A stretch of 64,000 nt of DNA from Rummeliibacillus sp963792445 (GCA_963792445.1 CAWBWO010000013.1:124001-188000), one strand, 5' to 3'; shown: positions 35,604-45,628, counted from the stretch's first letter. Translations and numbers: made by a program. Notes: generated by a model not told the origin, from the letters alone.

Positions 35604-36968
35604 GTGAGTATTTTGTTTCGCATAAATTATATTGAACCAATTATCATGATCGCTACATTGTGTCGTTGGTTTCTATTAGCAATCATAACAGGTGTAATCG
35701 TAGGAAGTGGTACTACTTTATTTATAAAAACCTTATATGCTGCACTTGGCCAAACATCTTCAATCCCACTTTTGTTACAAATGATTTTGCTACCGGTGGG
35801 TGGATTATTAAACGGCTTGATTATCTATTATACGTATCGCAAAGTAAAACCTGGAAAAAAGGATTCAGTAGTTGCAGCAGTACATGAGCAAGAAGGAATA
35901 TTACCTTATAATACAATGCCTATTAAACCTATCGCTGCAATTATTACGCTTGCATCTGGAGGTTCTGCAGGGAAGGAAGGTCCATGTTCACATATTGGTG
36001 GTGCACTTGGATCTTGGATTGGCCATATACTTCATTTAAAACCGGAGAGCCAAAAAAGAATGGTAGCATGTGGCGTTAGTGCTGCTTTTGCCAGTGTATT
36101 TGGAACACCGATTGCTGGAGCTATATATGGGATTGAGATTTTGACAATAGGACGTTTACGTTATGATTTAATCTTCCCGGCTGTAATCTCAGGTATTGTA
36201 TCCTTTGAGATTAGCAAATGGTGGGGGATTACCTATACCTATTATCCAATGGAGTTATCTTCTCATTTTTCTGAAGGATTCTTTCTAAAAGTTATAGGTA
36301 TAGGTGTTGCATGTGGCTTAATATCTTGGCTATTTATTGAGGTATTCGAGAAAATGACATCGATTTTCCATTTGATTCAAGAAAGATTTAACATATGGCC
36401 ACCGTTCATGCCTTTTATTGGAGGCGCTGTGATTGCTATTCTTATCGTTTGGATTCCAACTGATTATTTAGGATTAAGTATTCCAATTATGGAACAAGCT
36501 CTCAATGGTGAGCATGTGCCCTATTTAGGCGTGATTTGGAAAATCCTTTTAGTAGCCATTACATTAGGATCTGGTTTCTATGGAGGAATTGTCACACCGC
36601 AATTTGTGATTGGTGCATTATCGGGAAATGTATTAGCGGGGTTGTTAGGGATAAATCCAGCTTTTGGTGCCGCAATAGGTATGGTAGCAGTAGTGGCTGC
36701 TGCCTCAAATACTCCTTTTTCAGCGATTTTTATGGGATACGAATTATTTGGTGGATTACCAGGTATATACGTAGTTGGCGCTTGTATCACTTCTTATATT
36801 GTTATAGGGCATCGAAGTGTATATCCAGACCAACTAGTCGCTTTTTCTAAATCGCTTTGGATGCATGTCACACCAGGTATTCAGCTTCAAAATGAAAAAA
36901 TTCATGTCTCCTATAGTCTCTTAAGAAAGCTAAGACGCTTCAATAGAAGAAATCGTTTTTATAAATAA
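35604..36968 (+). CDS. ClC-family chloride channel/transporter
   Basis: 454 residues with 10-12 predicted membrane segments. The ion-pathway motifs GGSAGKEGP (~residue 117) and GSGFYGGIVTPQFVIGA (~residue 320) match the ClC signatures GxGREGP and GxFxP in variant form. The two-fold repeat is visible. No CBS domains follow. The exact start is uncertain: GTG 35604 overlaps the AGGGTG ribosome site, and TTG 35613 is an equally good choice. Whether it is a channel or an H+/Cl- (or F-) exchanger cannot be told. Confidence 0.85.
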   Translation: MSILFRINYIEPIIMIATLCRWFLLAIITGVIVGSGTTLFIKTLYAALGQTSSIPLLLQMILLPVGGLLNGLIIYYTYRKVKPGKKDSVVAAVHEQEGILPYNTMPIKPIAAIITLASGGSAGKEGPCSHIGGALGSWIGHILHLKPESQKRMVACGVSAAFASVFGTPIAGAIYGIEILTIGRLRYDLIFPAVISGIVSFEISKWWGITYTYYPMELSSHFSEGFFLKVIGIGVACGLISWLFIEVFEKMTSIFHLIQERFNIWPPFMPFIGGAVIAILIVWIPTDYLGLSIPIMEQALNGEHVPYLGVIWKILLVAITLGSGFYGGIVTPQFVIGALSGNVLAGLLGINPAFGAAIGMVAVVAAASNTPFSAIFMGYELFGGLPGIYVVGACITSYIVIGHRSVYPDQLVAFSKSLWMHVTPGIQLQNEKIHVSYSLLRKLRRFNRRNRFYK

Positions 36969-36980
36969 TATTGTTACAAT

Positions 36981-37025
36981 AAAAGCCATCGTTTTCTAAC
37001 TGCAAAGAAAACGGTGGCTTTTCCA
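36981..37025. terminator. Bidirectional terminator
   Basis: AAAAGCCATCGTTTTCT pairs with AGAAAACGGTGGCTTTT (one mismatch), between two convergent genes. Confidence 0.85.
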
Positions 37026-37049
37026 CTATTATGACATAAAGAAGTACCA

Positions 37050-37943
37050 TTATATCTTGCGTTTCTTCCTTCCAAACGTCTTTTCAATATAGTAAACAAG
37101 AATAATCATAACGGACATCATACCAAAATACTGAGTAATAACATTCATAACATTTGGACTCTCAAACTGACCTCGTTCACCCTTAAATTCGCCATGTTGA
37201 GATGAAATTCGATCACCGTCTCCGAAGTTTCCCTTAAAATCATTTGGTTTTTCTTGATCAAAGGAGCCACCAGCAGGAAGTCTAGCGTCATCTCCATCAT
37301 CATGTGAGAAATCTGGTCTTTCACCACCTTTGAATCGACCATCCGGCATTTGTGAAGAAGAGAGATGAAAGACATTTGAAACTCTTAGTGTTTGCATCCA
37401 AAAATTTGACTGGTACATTTGATAGATTCCAAACAAAAGCAACGCGACTGTTGCTAGCTTTGCTAAAATGCTTATGCTTTTTTTACGTGTTTTAAGCTTA
37501 ATAATATTTTTAAATACGGACATAACCCATTTCCAATGTAGTCCAACATGAATTGCAACAATGATTAGAACTAAATAGGATATAGACATATGAGACATTT
37601 TAAACCACTGTTCGTTGCCAATATTGATGTTAGGGAAGACTACCCTTGATATGAAAATACCGCTCATAATGATAAAAGCCATGCTTATTAACAATAATAA
37701 ATTTAATAGATAACTAAATTTCGTTCTTAAAGGTAACTTCCGATCAAATAATTTTAAGGTAACATTTTTTACCCATTGCCAGTTTAAAAGCACATGTGTG
37801 AAAAAAACGACCGCTATAAATAAGCCTGCTATTTCGTGAAAAGTTAGGCCCCCTAATACACGTTTATTGAAAAATAGTACGAATGTAATCGCCATGAGTA
37901 AGTCAATTCCGAACTTTACATATTTCATATTGCTCTTTTTCAT
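37050..37943 (-). CDS. DUF4405-type (cytochrome-b-like) membrane protein
   Basis: 297 residues. Two N-terminal helices and a further four or five helices carry paired histidines (FHEIAGL, THVLLNW, SHMSISY, IHVGLHW), as expected for bis-haem b binding in DUF4405. An outside loop of ~80 residues is rich in Gly, Asp and Arg (PDGRFKGGERPDFSHDDGDD). A last helix near residue 270 leads to a basic tail. It probably carries electrons across the membrane; partners are unknown. Confidence 0.7.
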   Translation of the reverse strand: MKKSNMKYVKFGIDLLMAITFVLFFNKRVLGGLTFHEIAGLFIAVVFFTHVLLNWQWVKNVTLKLFDRKLPLRTKFSYLLNLLLLISMAFIIMSGIFISRVVFPNINIGNEQWFKMSHMSISYLVLIIVAIHVGLHWKWVMSVFKNIIKLKTRKKSISILAKLATVALLLFGIYQMYQSNFWMQTLRVSNVFHLSSSQMPDGRFKGGERPDFSHDDGDDARLPAGGSFDQEKPNDFKGNFGDGDRISSQHGEFKGERGQFESPNVMNVITQYFGMMSVMIILVYYIEKTFGRKKRKI

Positions 37944-37980
37944 ACGAAAATCCCTCCTAAGCTACTTATCATTTTGCCAA

Positions 37981-38142
37981 CTCAACGTGTCAGGAAGATG
38001 TCAAAGTGGAAATTTTAAAAATGTTCAATTCCGATTATCAGAAGTGAAGAAAGTAGATTTTAGCGGAGCTACTATGGATAAATTAACTTTTAACTTTTTA
38101 AAGGCAAGCAAAGCGGATTTGAGTAATGTGACGATCATTTAA
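37981..38142 (+). pseudogene. C-terminal relic with pentapeptide-like pattern
   Basis: About 53 codons without a convincing start: NFKNVQFRLSEVKKVDFSGA, then KADLSNVTII and a stop. The A/DxLxN spacing recalls pentapeptide repeats or DUF4097-like beta helices. It overlaps the promoter zone of the DUF4405 gene and seems to be the tail of a lost gene. Confidence 0.3.
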
Positions 38143-38149
38143 TAAAATG

Positions 38150-38239
38150 AGGGTTGTAACAAGTACAGAAATATACAGCATTTTCGTACATTGTCCGCTT
38201 GAACTTTTTGTCACAAAAGTTGCGACTAGTACAACCCTT
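38150..38239 (+). ncRNA. Candidate structured leader RNA upstream of the DUF2935 gene
   Basis: A closing stem (AGGGTTGTA 38150-38158 with TACAACCCT 38230-38238) encloses two hairpins: 38163-38189 (GTACAGAAA with TTTTCGTAC, one bulge) and 38202-38221 (AACTTTT with AAAAGTT, perfect). This gives a three-way-junction shape of 90 bases. No known riboswitch consensus was recognised. It could instead be a terminator of the preceding relic or a small palindromic element. Confidence 0.4.
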
Positions 38240-38286
38240 AAAAGAATACATTTGAGTTATGAAAAGAAAAAGGAGAGATAAACTTT

Positions 38287-39048
38287 TTGTCGGATTATTT
38301 AAAGAGTGCTGTTTTTGAGCACTTATTTTGGCTAGAAATTCTAAAGAACCACGGCCAATTTATCCGTGATTCGCTTGTGCCATCTGAAAAGGAGGACATC
38401 GAAAAGGCACAAACATTTATCAATCAGTTTTCAGATCTCCATAAACAAGTAAGTCTCCTCAACGAATCGAATGCTGTATCCTTTGCAATAACAGCTGAAG
38501 AGGCGACAGCAGAACTCAAAAAGTTTAAACTTTCGATTATTAGGCGTCAACTTTTTGGTAAAATTGGAATTCATCTTCCTCCATCATTTATGAATCACAT
38601 GGTGAACGAGTTAGAAGAATACCAAAATGTTTTAAGTTATCTTAAAAAAGGTGAGGCACCACCAATTTTTCATGAGTTACATCATCACTTGTTATGGCTG
38701 ATGGATGCTTCAGGTCATGCGGGCGCGATTAACGATAATATGGATGGGGTGGAAAAAAGGCTTAAAGAAAAAAGTCATCTTTTCACACAGCATTTTGACC
38801 AATTTTACTTGAAGGCTGTAGAACTCACTGGGTTTTTACGTACCAATGTCCAGTCTTTTCCAAGCTTAAATCGATTCAATAACGATGTAGAAGTAGAGAT
38901 GAATTTATTTAAAACATTTTTGCGTGAGTTAGAAGAAATGGAGTTAAGTGCAGAAGTTTTAGGAACATTCACTGCGCCAATGGCCGACCATATGGCAAGG
39001 GAGGAACAATATTACTTAACAAAACTTGCTGAGTCAAGAAGGGTATAA
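38287..39048 (+). CDS. DUF2935 family protein
   Basis: 253 residues. TTG start with AAGGAGAG about 10 bases upstream. All-helical, with an apparent internal duplication: EHLFWLEILKNH at residue ~10 and HHHLLWLMDASGH near 135. The regularly spaced His and Glu (EHLFWLEI, HELHHHLLW, ADHMAREEQYYL) suggest a hemerythrin-like di-metal bundle. Function is unknown. The leader holds a possible structured RNA. Confidence 0.85.
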   Translation: MSDYLKSAVFEHLFWLEILKNHGQFIRDSLVPSEKEDIEKAQTFINQFSDLHKQVSLLNESNAVSFAITAEEATAELKKFKLSIIRRQLFGKIGIHLPPSFMNHMVNELEEYQNVLSYLKKGEAPPIFHELHHHLLWLMDASGHAGAINDNMDGVEKRLKEKSHLFTQHFDQFYLKAVELTGFLRTNVQSFPSLNRFNNDVEVEMNLFKTFLRELEEMELSAEVLGTFTAPMADHMAREEQYYLTKLAESRRV

Positions 39049-39162
39049 GGTCATCTTTCAATTGGATTTCACTTGAGGTCATGGATTATTGAACAATCCT
39101 AACTAAAAGGAAGTGAAAATTCTAAGGAAACTCTAGTAATAAATTTCGAATGAATACAATAT

Positions 39163-39208
39163 AAAAAGCCTAGTCTCCATGGAATTTTATAAAGGAGACT
39201 AGGCTTTT
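39163..39208. terminator. Bidirectional terminator between the DUF2935 gene and cysK
   Basis: A stem of at least 15 bp (AAAAAGCCTAGTCTCC with GGAGACTAGGCTTTT) and a 15-base loop. Confidence 0.92.
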
Positions 39209-39218
39209 ATTGCTTTTA

Positions 39219-40142
39219 TTAATCTGCAAATAAATCGGATGAGAGATATCGTTCACCAGTATCAGGTGCGAGACATAGTACATTTGCATCTTTTGGTAGC
39301 TCTTTAGCTACTTGGATCGCCATGTATGCGGATGCAGCTCCAGATGCACCAACAAAAATTCCTTCTTCGGAAGCTAAGCGACGTGCCATCACTTGTGCAT
39401 CATCGTCTTCAATATGAAGAATTTCATCATAAATTTCTTGATTTAAAATTTTAGGGATAAATCCAGGTCCAGTACCAGGTATTTTATGTGGCCCTGGTTC
39501 TCCGCCAGATAAAACTGGAGATCCGGCTGGTTCTACCACGTATATTTTTAAATTAGGAATATGCTTTTTCAATTCTTCCCCTGTACCTGTGACAGTGCCA
39601 CCAGTTCCAGCTGTTAATACAAAAGCATCTAAATTTCCTTCAAATGTTTCCATTATTTCTACAGCTGTCGTTTCACGATGGGCATCTGCATTTGCTTTAT
39701 TTTCAAATTGCATTGGAATGAAACTATCCGGAACACCCTTGGCAATACGCTCTGCTTCATCAATTGAACCTTGCATACGTAAGGCAGCAGGAGTTAGATG
39801 TACTTCAGCTCCATATGCTTTCATGATTTTAATACGTTCTTTTGTAGCATTATCGGGCATGGTAATGATACAAGGATACCCTTTTATAGCACATACCATC
39901 GCAAGCCCAATACCAGTATTGCCTGATGTAGGCTCAATAACAGTACTTTTTCCAGGAATCAACTTACCTTCTTTTTCAGCTTGCTCAATCATATTAAAAG
40001 CAGCACGGTCTTTCACACTGCCCCCTGGATTAAAGGATTCTAATTTAATAAATACATTTGCACCATGTTCATCAGGTAATTTATTTAACTTAACAATAGG
40101 TGTTTTTCCAATTAACTCAAGGATCGAATTATAGTACTTCAT
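39219..40142 (-). CDS. cysK: Cysteine synthase (O-acetylserine sulfhydrylase)
   Basis: 307 residues from ATG 40142, 8 bases after AGAGGTGG; an in-frame GTG at 40154 overlaps the ribosome site. Fold-type II PLP enzyme: cofactor Lys in GGSVKDRAA, the substrate loop TSGNTG and the glycine-rich phosphate site TGTGGTVTG are present. It makes cysteine from O-acetylserine and sulfide. The window shows no CymR gene or SAM riboswitch around it. Confidence 0.95.
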   Translation of the reverse strand: MKYYNSILELIGKTPIVKLNKLPDEHGANVFIKLESFNPGGSVKDRAAFNMIEQAEKEGKLIPGKSTVIEPTSGNTGIGLAMVCAIKGYPCIITMPDNATKERIKIMKAYGAEVHLTPAALRMQGSIDEAERIAKGVPDSFIPMQFENKANADAHRETTAVEIMETFEGNLDAFVLTAGTGGTVTGTGEELKKHIPNLKIYVVEPAGSPVLSGGEPGPHKIPGTGPGFIPKILNQEIYDEILHIEDDDAQVMARRLASEEGIFVGASGAASAYMAIQVAKELPKDANVLCLAPDTGERYLSSDLFAD

Positions 40143-40380
40143 TAACACTGCCACCTCTTTAGGTATAGATTTAATATATTGAAGGGAATAACTATTTTGA
40201 AATCCTTATTTGAAATAAATGAATTAATTCAATAAGAATAGTTGGTTTACAATCATTTTAATATAGTAAAAATAATAAAGCAAACTAATCAGTGAATTGA
40301 ATCTAGGCTATAATAATATTATTAGGAATTTTCTGTTTCTATTTTTATAAAATAATGGTACAAAAAAAGAGGCGATCAGT

Positions 40381-40896
40381 ATGGCAATTGAAAAAGTAAG
40401 AGAACACTTCAAGAAATTAGGCTTGGACCACAAAATAATGGAATATCCTGCATCAAGTGCAACCGTCGATCTTGCAGCACAAGCATTAGGCGTAGCACCA
40501 GAACGTATTGCAAAAACGCTCTCATTTAAAAAAGACGACTCTAATCTTTTAGTCGTAGCAGCAGGTGACACGAAAATCGACAATGCAAAGTTCAAACATA
40601 CATTTGGAGTAAAAGCTAAAATGCTTACACCAGATGAGGTACTTGCACAAGTGGGACATGCAGTAGGCGGAGTTTGTCCTTTTGGAATTCCAGAGAATAT
40701 TCCTGTTTACTTAGACGAATCATTAAAACGTTTCGAAACAGTTTACCCAGCATGCGGAAGCAGCAACAGCGCCATCGAACTCACATGCGAAGAACTATTT
40801 ACCTATAGCAATGGACAAGCTTGGGTTGATGTATGTAAAGGATGGCAAGAGGAACAAAACACAGATAATCAAAGTAAAGTAAGTACTCAAGTATAA
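40381..40896 (+). CDS. YbaK/EbsC-family aminoacyl-tRNA deacylase
   Basis: 171 residues. A YbaK-fold protein that removes mischarged amino acids (for YbaK, Cys from Cys-tRNA-Pro). Typical stretches are ATVDLAAQALGVAPERIAKT with the conserved Lys, GVKAKMLTPDEVL and VGGVCPFGIP. It has the usual single domain and length. ATG after AAGAGGCG. It is divergent from cysK, which fits a role in cysteine mischarging but may be coincidence. Confidence 0.85.
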   Translation: MAIEKVREHFKKLGLDHKIMEYPASSATVDLAAQALGVAPERIAKTLSFKKDDSNLLVVAAGDTKIDNAKFKHTFGVKAKMLTPDEVLAQVGHAVGGVCPFGIPENIPVYLDESLKRFETVYPACGSSNSAIELTCEELFTYSNGQAWVDVCKGWQEEQNTDNQSKVSTQV

Positions 40897-40976
40897 GGGA
40901 TTATATAGGTAATAAAGTGAAAAGGGACTGTCCAATAAAATCTGTATATTTTAAAAAATAGAGTATTCAATTGATG

Positions 40977-41018
40977 AAAATTTGCTTTTCTTTTTTAGAA
41001 GGAAGGCAAATTTTTTTT
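40977..41018 (+). terminator. Terminator of the YbaK gene
   Basis: AAAATTTGC and GCAAATTTT pair, followed by T8 in total. The rest of the 40897-41373 gap includes GGGACTGTCC near 40924, which resembles ends seen in some insertion sequences, but no transposase remnant. Nearer to dltX, CGTAAA and TTTACG form a short dyad at about 41261-41283. Confidence 0.7.
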
Positions 41019-41373
41019 GGAATTCATGTTGATTTTTGTTACAACCAGAGACTCATACTTAGAAAAGCGTGTGCTAATAGAGACCCCGGTAGAGCGAAAA
41101 CGTAAGAATGAAAGATTATTTTAAATTCAATCTACTTTACCTAAAAGTTCCTATTTATAAAGATAACCTCTAATTTAAATTAAAAATATATTAAAATTTT
41201 AATTTTATCTAAAATCAATGGTATTGTCGATATGTATTAGAAAATCATTTACATTAATTCGTAAACTGTAATGAAATTTACGTAAACTTAATATAAAATT
41301 AGATATCGAAAACTATGGAACATATAAATCTTCCAATCGTTTTATAGAAATGTGCCAGAGAGGATGTGGCGTA

Positions 41374-41511
41374 TTGCAAAAATTAAAAGAACACGAAGGA
41401 ATTCGCTTTGTTGCATATACATTATTTTATTTTGTCATTTTAGTGTTACTTGTGTTAATTTACGGATTCCATGATATGAATTCAGGACCATTTATTTATA
41501 CAGAGTTTTAA
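41374..41511 (+). CDS. dltX: DltX, small membrane peptide of the D-alanylation system
   Basis: 45 residues, TTG start with GAGGATG 8 bases upstream. One membrane helix (YTLFYFVILVLLVLIYGF) and the conserved C-terminal motif PFIYTEF (family consensus FIYNEF). DltX is required for moving D-alanine to teichoic acids and acts with DltB and DltD. It lies 19 bases before dltA, the standard position. Confidence 0.92.
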   Translation: MQKLKEHEGIRFVAYTLFYFVILVLLVLIYGFHDMNSGPFIYTEF

Positions 41512-41530
41512 TAGAAAGCGAGTGTTACTG

Positions 41531-43027
41531 ATGAGTGTACTGCATATGATTCATGAGATGTCTTGTGCTTTTCCACAACGTTTAGCCTATCAATGTGATG
41601 ATGAAACATTAACATATGAAGAGTTATGGAAACAATCCGATCGACTAGCAGAATTTATTGTACAAAAGGAATTAAATAATGCAATGCCAATTGCCGTTTT
41701 CGGTCATATGTCAAAAGAGCAAATCATTGCATTTTTAGCTGTAGTGAAGGCTGGACATCCATATATCCCACTAGATATTTCAATTCCAAATGAACGAATC
41801 GAGCATATCATTACTGCTTCGAATGCAGCGATGATGCTTACGACAGAAGAAATGGATTTAGCGTTGAAAGTTCCTACTTTTGAAGTAAGTTCAGTTTTAG
41901 AAGAGCAAACTTCTCAAAACATTTCCGAGAATAATTGGGTAGATGGAGAAGATGTTTTCTATATTATTTATACTTCAGGAAGTACAGGAAACCCTAAAGG
42001 TGTTCAAATCACAGCCAATAACTTAGAAGCATTTGTCTTATGGCTCGAAGAAGAAGCGCATTTGCAAGATGGTGTATATCTCAACCAAGCACCCTATTCA
42101 TTTGATTTATCGGTAATGGATTTATATCCAGCACTGACAAAAGGTCGTACATTATATGCGCTGACGAAATCTCAAATTGAGCAACCCGCAAAGCTTTTCG
42201 ACGTATTGCAACAATCTAATGTTAAAGTTTGGACCTCAACACCATCATTTGTGAAAATTTGTATGATGAATCCATTGTGGAATACTGAAATGATGCCTGA
42301 ACTCGAAAAGTTCCTATTTTGTGGAGAAGTATTGCCACATGAACTTGCAGTGAATCTTCAAGCAAGATTTCCACAAGCTAGTATTATTAATTTATATGGT
42401 CCGACTGAAACAACGGTTGCAGTTACAGCGGTTGAAGTAACTAGAAGTCTACTTGAAACATTCGATGTATTACCAATAGCAAAAGCTGATTCTGACCGAT
42501 TGATTTTAATTGATGATCACGGTGAAATTGTAAGTGAAAGAGAAAAAGGCCAACTCGTCATTACAGGCCCTACTGTAAGCAAAGGATATCTAGGTGCACC
42601 TGAACAAACCAAAAAGGCATTTAAAATTTGGCGTGATGAAAATGTATATTATACAGGTGATGTTGGTTACTACGAAAATGGCTATGTATTTTATTCAGGG
42701 CGATCTGATTTCCAAGTGAAACTTCATGGATATCGCTTAGAAATTGAAGAGATTGAAAAGAAAATTGAGTCATTAGATGAGGTTAGTGGATGTATCGTAC
42801 AACCTATAAAAAAACAAGAAGAAGTGGTATCGTTAACAGCATTTGTTGTACTAGCTCAAAAAACGGATGAAAAGCCATTTCAAACAACAAAAAGATTAAA
42901 ATACGCCTTATCTAAAGTAGTCCCAAGTTATATGGTGCCAAAGAAATTTATCTATGTAGACCAACTTCCATTGAACGCCAATGGGAAAGTTGACCGAAAG
43001 AGATTGGCGGTTGAAGTAACGATATGA
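41531..43027 (+). CDS. dltA: D-alanine:D-alanyl carrier protein ligase
   Basis: 498 residues from ATG 41531 (an in-frame GTG at 41522 is less well placed). Adenylation enzyme that activates D-Ala and loads it on DltC. The core motifs YTSGSTGNPKG, NLYGPTET and YTGDVGYYENG and the catalytic C-terminal Lys in LNANGKVDRKRL are intact. The stop overlaps the dltB start by 4 bases (ATGA). Confidence 0.95.
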   Translation: MSVLHMIHEMSCAFPQRLAYQCDDETLTYEELWKQSDRLAEFIVQKELNNAMPIAVFGHMSKEQIIAFLAVVKAGHPYIPLDISIPNERIEHIITASNAAMMLTTEEMDLALKVPTFEVSSVLEEQTSQNISENNWVDGEDVFYIIYTSGSTGNPKGVQITANNLEAFVLWLEEEAHLQDGVYLNQAPYSFDLSVMDLYPALTKGRTLYALTKSQIEQPAKLFDVLQQSNVKVWTSTPSFVKICMMNPLWNTEMMPELEKFLFCGEVLPHELAVNLQARFPQASIINLYGPTETTVAVTAVEVTRSLLETFDVLPIAKADSDRLILIDDHGEIVSEREKGQLVITGPTVSKGYLGAPEQTKKAFKIWRDENVYYTGDVGYYENGYVFYSGRSDFQVKLHGYRLEIEEIEKKIESLDEVSGCIVQPIKKQEEVVSLTAFVVLAQKTDEKPFQTTKRLKYALSKVVPSYMVPKKFIYVDQLPLNANGKVDRKRLAVEVTI

Positions 43028-44190
43028 TACCGTATGGTGATTTTACATTTTTCTTTATCATCGGTATTTTATTGATTCCTACTATTATTTTAGGACTTAA
43101 CGGAAAATCTTCAAAAAATTATAATATGTTCATTTCAGTGATCATCTTGGCCATTATTTTTGGTTCATCGCTTAAGGGTATACTTTCTTTGATCATATTT
43201 ACGATTTTCCAAGTTGTATTAATAAAGGGATATCAAGCATATCGGTTTAAAAACAATAGCGGTACCGTATTTGTACTTGCAGTATTGTTAGCTATTTTGC
43301 CACTTGTATTGGTGAAAGTGCTACCTATATTAGGACTACATCATCTATTTGGCTTTTTAGGAGTTTCCTATATTACATTTAAAGCTGTACAAATGATTAT
43401 GGAAACACGTGATGGAATGCTGAAAAAAAGCATTTCTATTGTAGAACTTATCTATTTTCTTTTGTTTTTCCCTTCGATTTCATCAGGTCCAATCGATAGA
43501 TGGAGACGATTTGAAAAGGATTTACATCGTGTTCCAGATCGCTTAGAATATCGAGAATTATTATTTAGCGGGATCAACAAAATTTTCCAAGGCTTTTTAT
43601 ATAAATTTATCATTGCATTTATCTTATACAATAAGATTCTTTTGTATTTACCAAATCATACGTATAATTACTTAACACCTATTGAAGGTAGAATTGCTTA
43701 TATGTATGTTTACAGTCTTTATCTATTCTTTGATTTTGCTGGCTATAGTGCATTTGCGATTGGTGTAAGTAAAATCATGGGCATTAACACACCAGAAAAC
43801 TTTAATCTGCCATTCTTGAGTAAGAATATCAAAGATTTCTGGAATCGTTGGCATATGAGTTTATCATTCTGGTTCCGAGATTATGTGTATATGCGATTTG
43901 TATTTTGGATGACAAAGAAAAAATGGATTAAAAATCGTTATACTGTATCTTATATTGGATATTTTGCTTTATTTCTTATTATGGGGATTTGGCATGGTCT
44001 GGAATGGCACTATATCGTATATGGTTTGTATCACGCATTACTAATCATTTGCTTTGATAAATTTGAAAGATGGAATAAAAAACATAAAATGTGGCCGAAA
44101 AACAAATGGACAAATGCTATTTCAATTGTTATTACATTCCACTTTATCTGTTTTGGTTTTTATATTTTTTCCGGAAGTTTATTTAAATAA
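43024..44190 (+). CDS. dltB: MBOAT-family D-alanyl transferase DltB
   Basis: 388 residues, 10-11 membrane segments. MBOAT signature: FPSISSGPIDRW, KDFWNRWHMSLSFWFRDYVY and the active-site His in MGIWHGLEWHYIVYG. It transfers D-Ala from DltC through the membrane. It starts within the dltA stop; dltC follows 17 bases later. Confidence 0.95.
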   Translation: MIPYGDFTFFFIIGILLIPTIILGLNGKSSKNYNMFISVIILAIIFGSSLKGILSLIIFTIFQVVLIKGYQAYRFKNNSGTVFVLAVLLAILPLVLVKVLPILGLHHLFGFLGVSYITFKAVQMIMETRDGMLKKSISIVELIYFLLFFPSISSGPIDRWRRFEKDLHRVPDRLEYRELLFSGINKIFQGFLYKFIIAFILYNKILLYLPNHTYNYLTPIEGRIAYMYVYSLYLFFDFAGYSAFAIGVSKIMGINTPENFNLPFLSKNIKDFWNRWHMSLSFWFRDYVYMRFVFWMTKKKWIKNRYTVSYIGYFALFLIMGIWHGLEWHYIVYGLYHALLIICFDKFERWNKKHKMWPKNKWTNAISIVITFHFICFGFYIFSGSLFK

Positions 44191-44207
44191 TAAAGGAGTT
44201 TATTGAA

Positions 44208-44441
44208 ATGGAAAAACAACAAGTATTTGAAGTATTAGCTGCTGTATGTGAAGATGATGTGATATTAGAAAATCCAGATATTGATCTTTTTGAAGAGGGA
44301 TTACTTGATTCATTTGGTACGATTACATTACTCGTTGAAATTGAAGAAAAACTAGGAATTAATGTACCAATCACAGAATTCACCCGTGAGGAGTGGAATA
44401 CACCAAATCATATTGCGGAGAAATTAGCTGAATTATCATGA
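44208..44441 (+). CDS. dltC: D-alanine carrier protein DltC
   Basis: 77 residues, acyl-carrier fold. The phosphopantetheine Ser is in GLLDSFGTITLL. ATG after AAAGGAG. Its TGA overlaps the dltD ATG by 4 bases. Confidence 0.95.
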   Translation: MEKQQVFEVLAAVCEDDVILENPDIDLFEEGLLDSFGTITLLVEIEEKLGINVPITEFTREEWNTPNHIAEKLAELS

Positions 44442-45621
44442 AGAAATATATATTCCTTCCATTAGGGATTGCAGTACTATTATTTTTCGCCTTTTTATTT
44501 TTTCCAAATCGCCTATTGAAGAGTTGGATCACGGATCAAAGAGTAGAAGAAGCGAAGATTGAGATGAATCCTCTTATGTTCCAAGGTCAGTATCTGCAAA
44601 GCCGGATGTTAGAGGATAAAAAAACAATGCCAATTTATGGGTCATCTGAATTGGAGCACACAGATCCTTTTTATCCATATAACTACACGAAAGCAAATAA
44701 AACACCTTACACTACTTTTATGGTTGGTCGTGGAGGATCCCAAAGTATTACACATTTCTTGAATTTCGCTGAGCAAGAGAAAAATTTAAAAGGAAAAAAG
44801 ATGACTATTCATTATTTCTCCACAATGGTTTACTGATGTAGGGATGGATGATTTTCACTTTTCTCCAAACTATTCCATGCTCCATGCCTATGATTTGGCA
44901 TTCAATCATGAGATGAATCCAAAGTTAAAGGAAAGAGCGATGCGTCGTTTGCTTCAATTTGATACAGTTAAGCGAGACCATTTGCTTGTATCGATGTATA
45001 AGTACGAATTAGCAAAAGGAAAAAAGCCATTACTTGGCCGTCTAAACATGGCGATGGGCTATATAAACCTGGCAATTCTTGAGAAAAAGGATTTGTATTA
45101 CTCATTGATCAATGAAAAGAATCGAAAATTACATGCAAAACCATCCTTGATCAAAAATAAAACATTCGAACAACAAGTACGACAATGCAGAGGCATATGG
45201 GAAAAAGCGTATTACAAATAATAATTTGGATGTAGCTGATTCATACTATACTCGCAATATTGCACCAAAATATAAGGAATTAAAAAACTTCAGAAAAGAT
45301 GTAGACTATTCTAAGTCACCTGAATATGAAGATTTTCAACTTGTCATCGATGTATTAAAAGATGCTGGTGCAAAACCGGTATTCATCTCCATTCCAATGA
45401 ATGGTAGATGGTATGATTACGCTGGTTACACAAAAGAAAAGCGCCAAGCATACTACCAAAAAATAGATACAATCTTACATGATGCAAATATTCCAATCAT
45501 AGACTATTCTAAACATGAATATGATCCGCATTTCATTACTGACACGATTCATATCGGATGGAAAGGCTGGGTATACCTAGATCGGGATATGGATCGTTAT
45601 TGGCAAACTAAAATACATTAA
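44438..45621 (+). pseudogene. dltD: DltD, D-alanyl transfer protein (two frameshifts)
   Basis: About 394 residues if joined, the usual DltD length. N-terminal membrane anchor (IFLPLGIAVLLFFAFLFFP), the catalytic Ser in the GSSELEH block, and C-terminal Asp/His in DTIHIGWKGW. The frame breaks near 44808-44836, where removing one base gives IISPQWFTDVGMDDF, and near 45180, where the other frame reads YDNAEAYGKKRITNNN. Both are net +1. DltD completes D-alanylation on the outer face; all other dlt genes are open, so these breaks may be sequencing errors. Confidence 0.88.
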
Positions 45622-45628
45622 AGCGTAG

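Noticed and set aside
40143..40380. Riboswitch in front of cysK
   Set aside because: No SAM-box or T-box elements were seen; only a short TGAATTAATTCA palindrome at 40220-40231, which is weak evidence in AT-rich DNA.
40920..41110. Insertion sequence end before the dlt operon
   Set aside because: GGGACTGTCC and nearby text look like some transposon ends, but no matching inverted end, target duplication or transposase fragment was found.
41341..41373. ATG-led ORF starting at 41364 as the gene before dltA
   Set aside because: That frame gives no family match, whereas the TTG frame at 41374 gives DltX with its conserved C-terminal motif.
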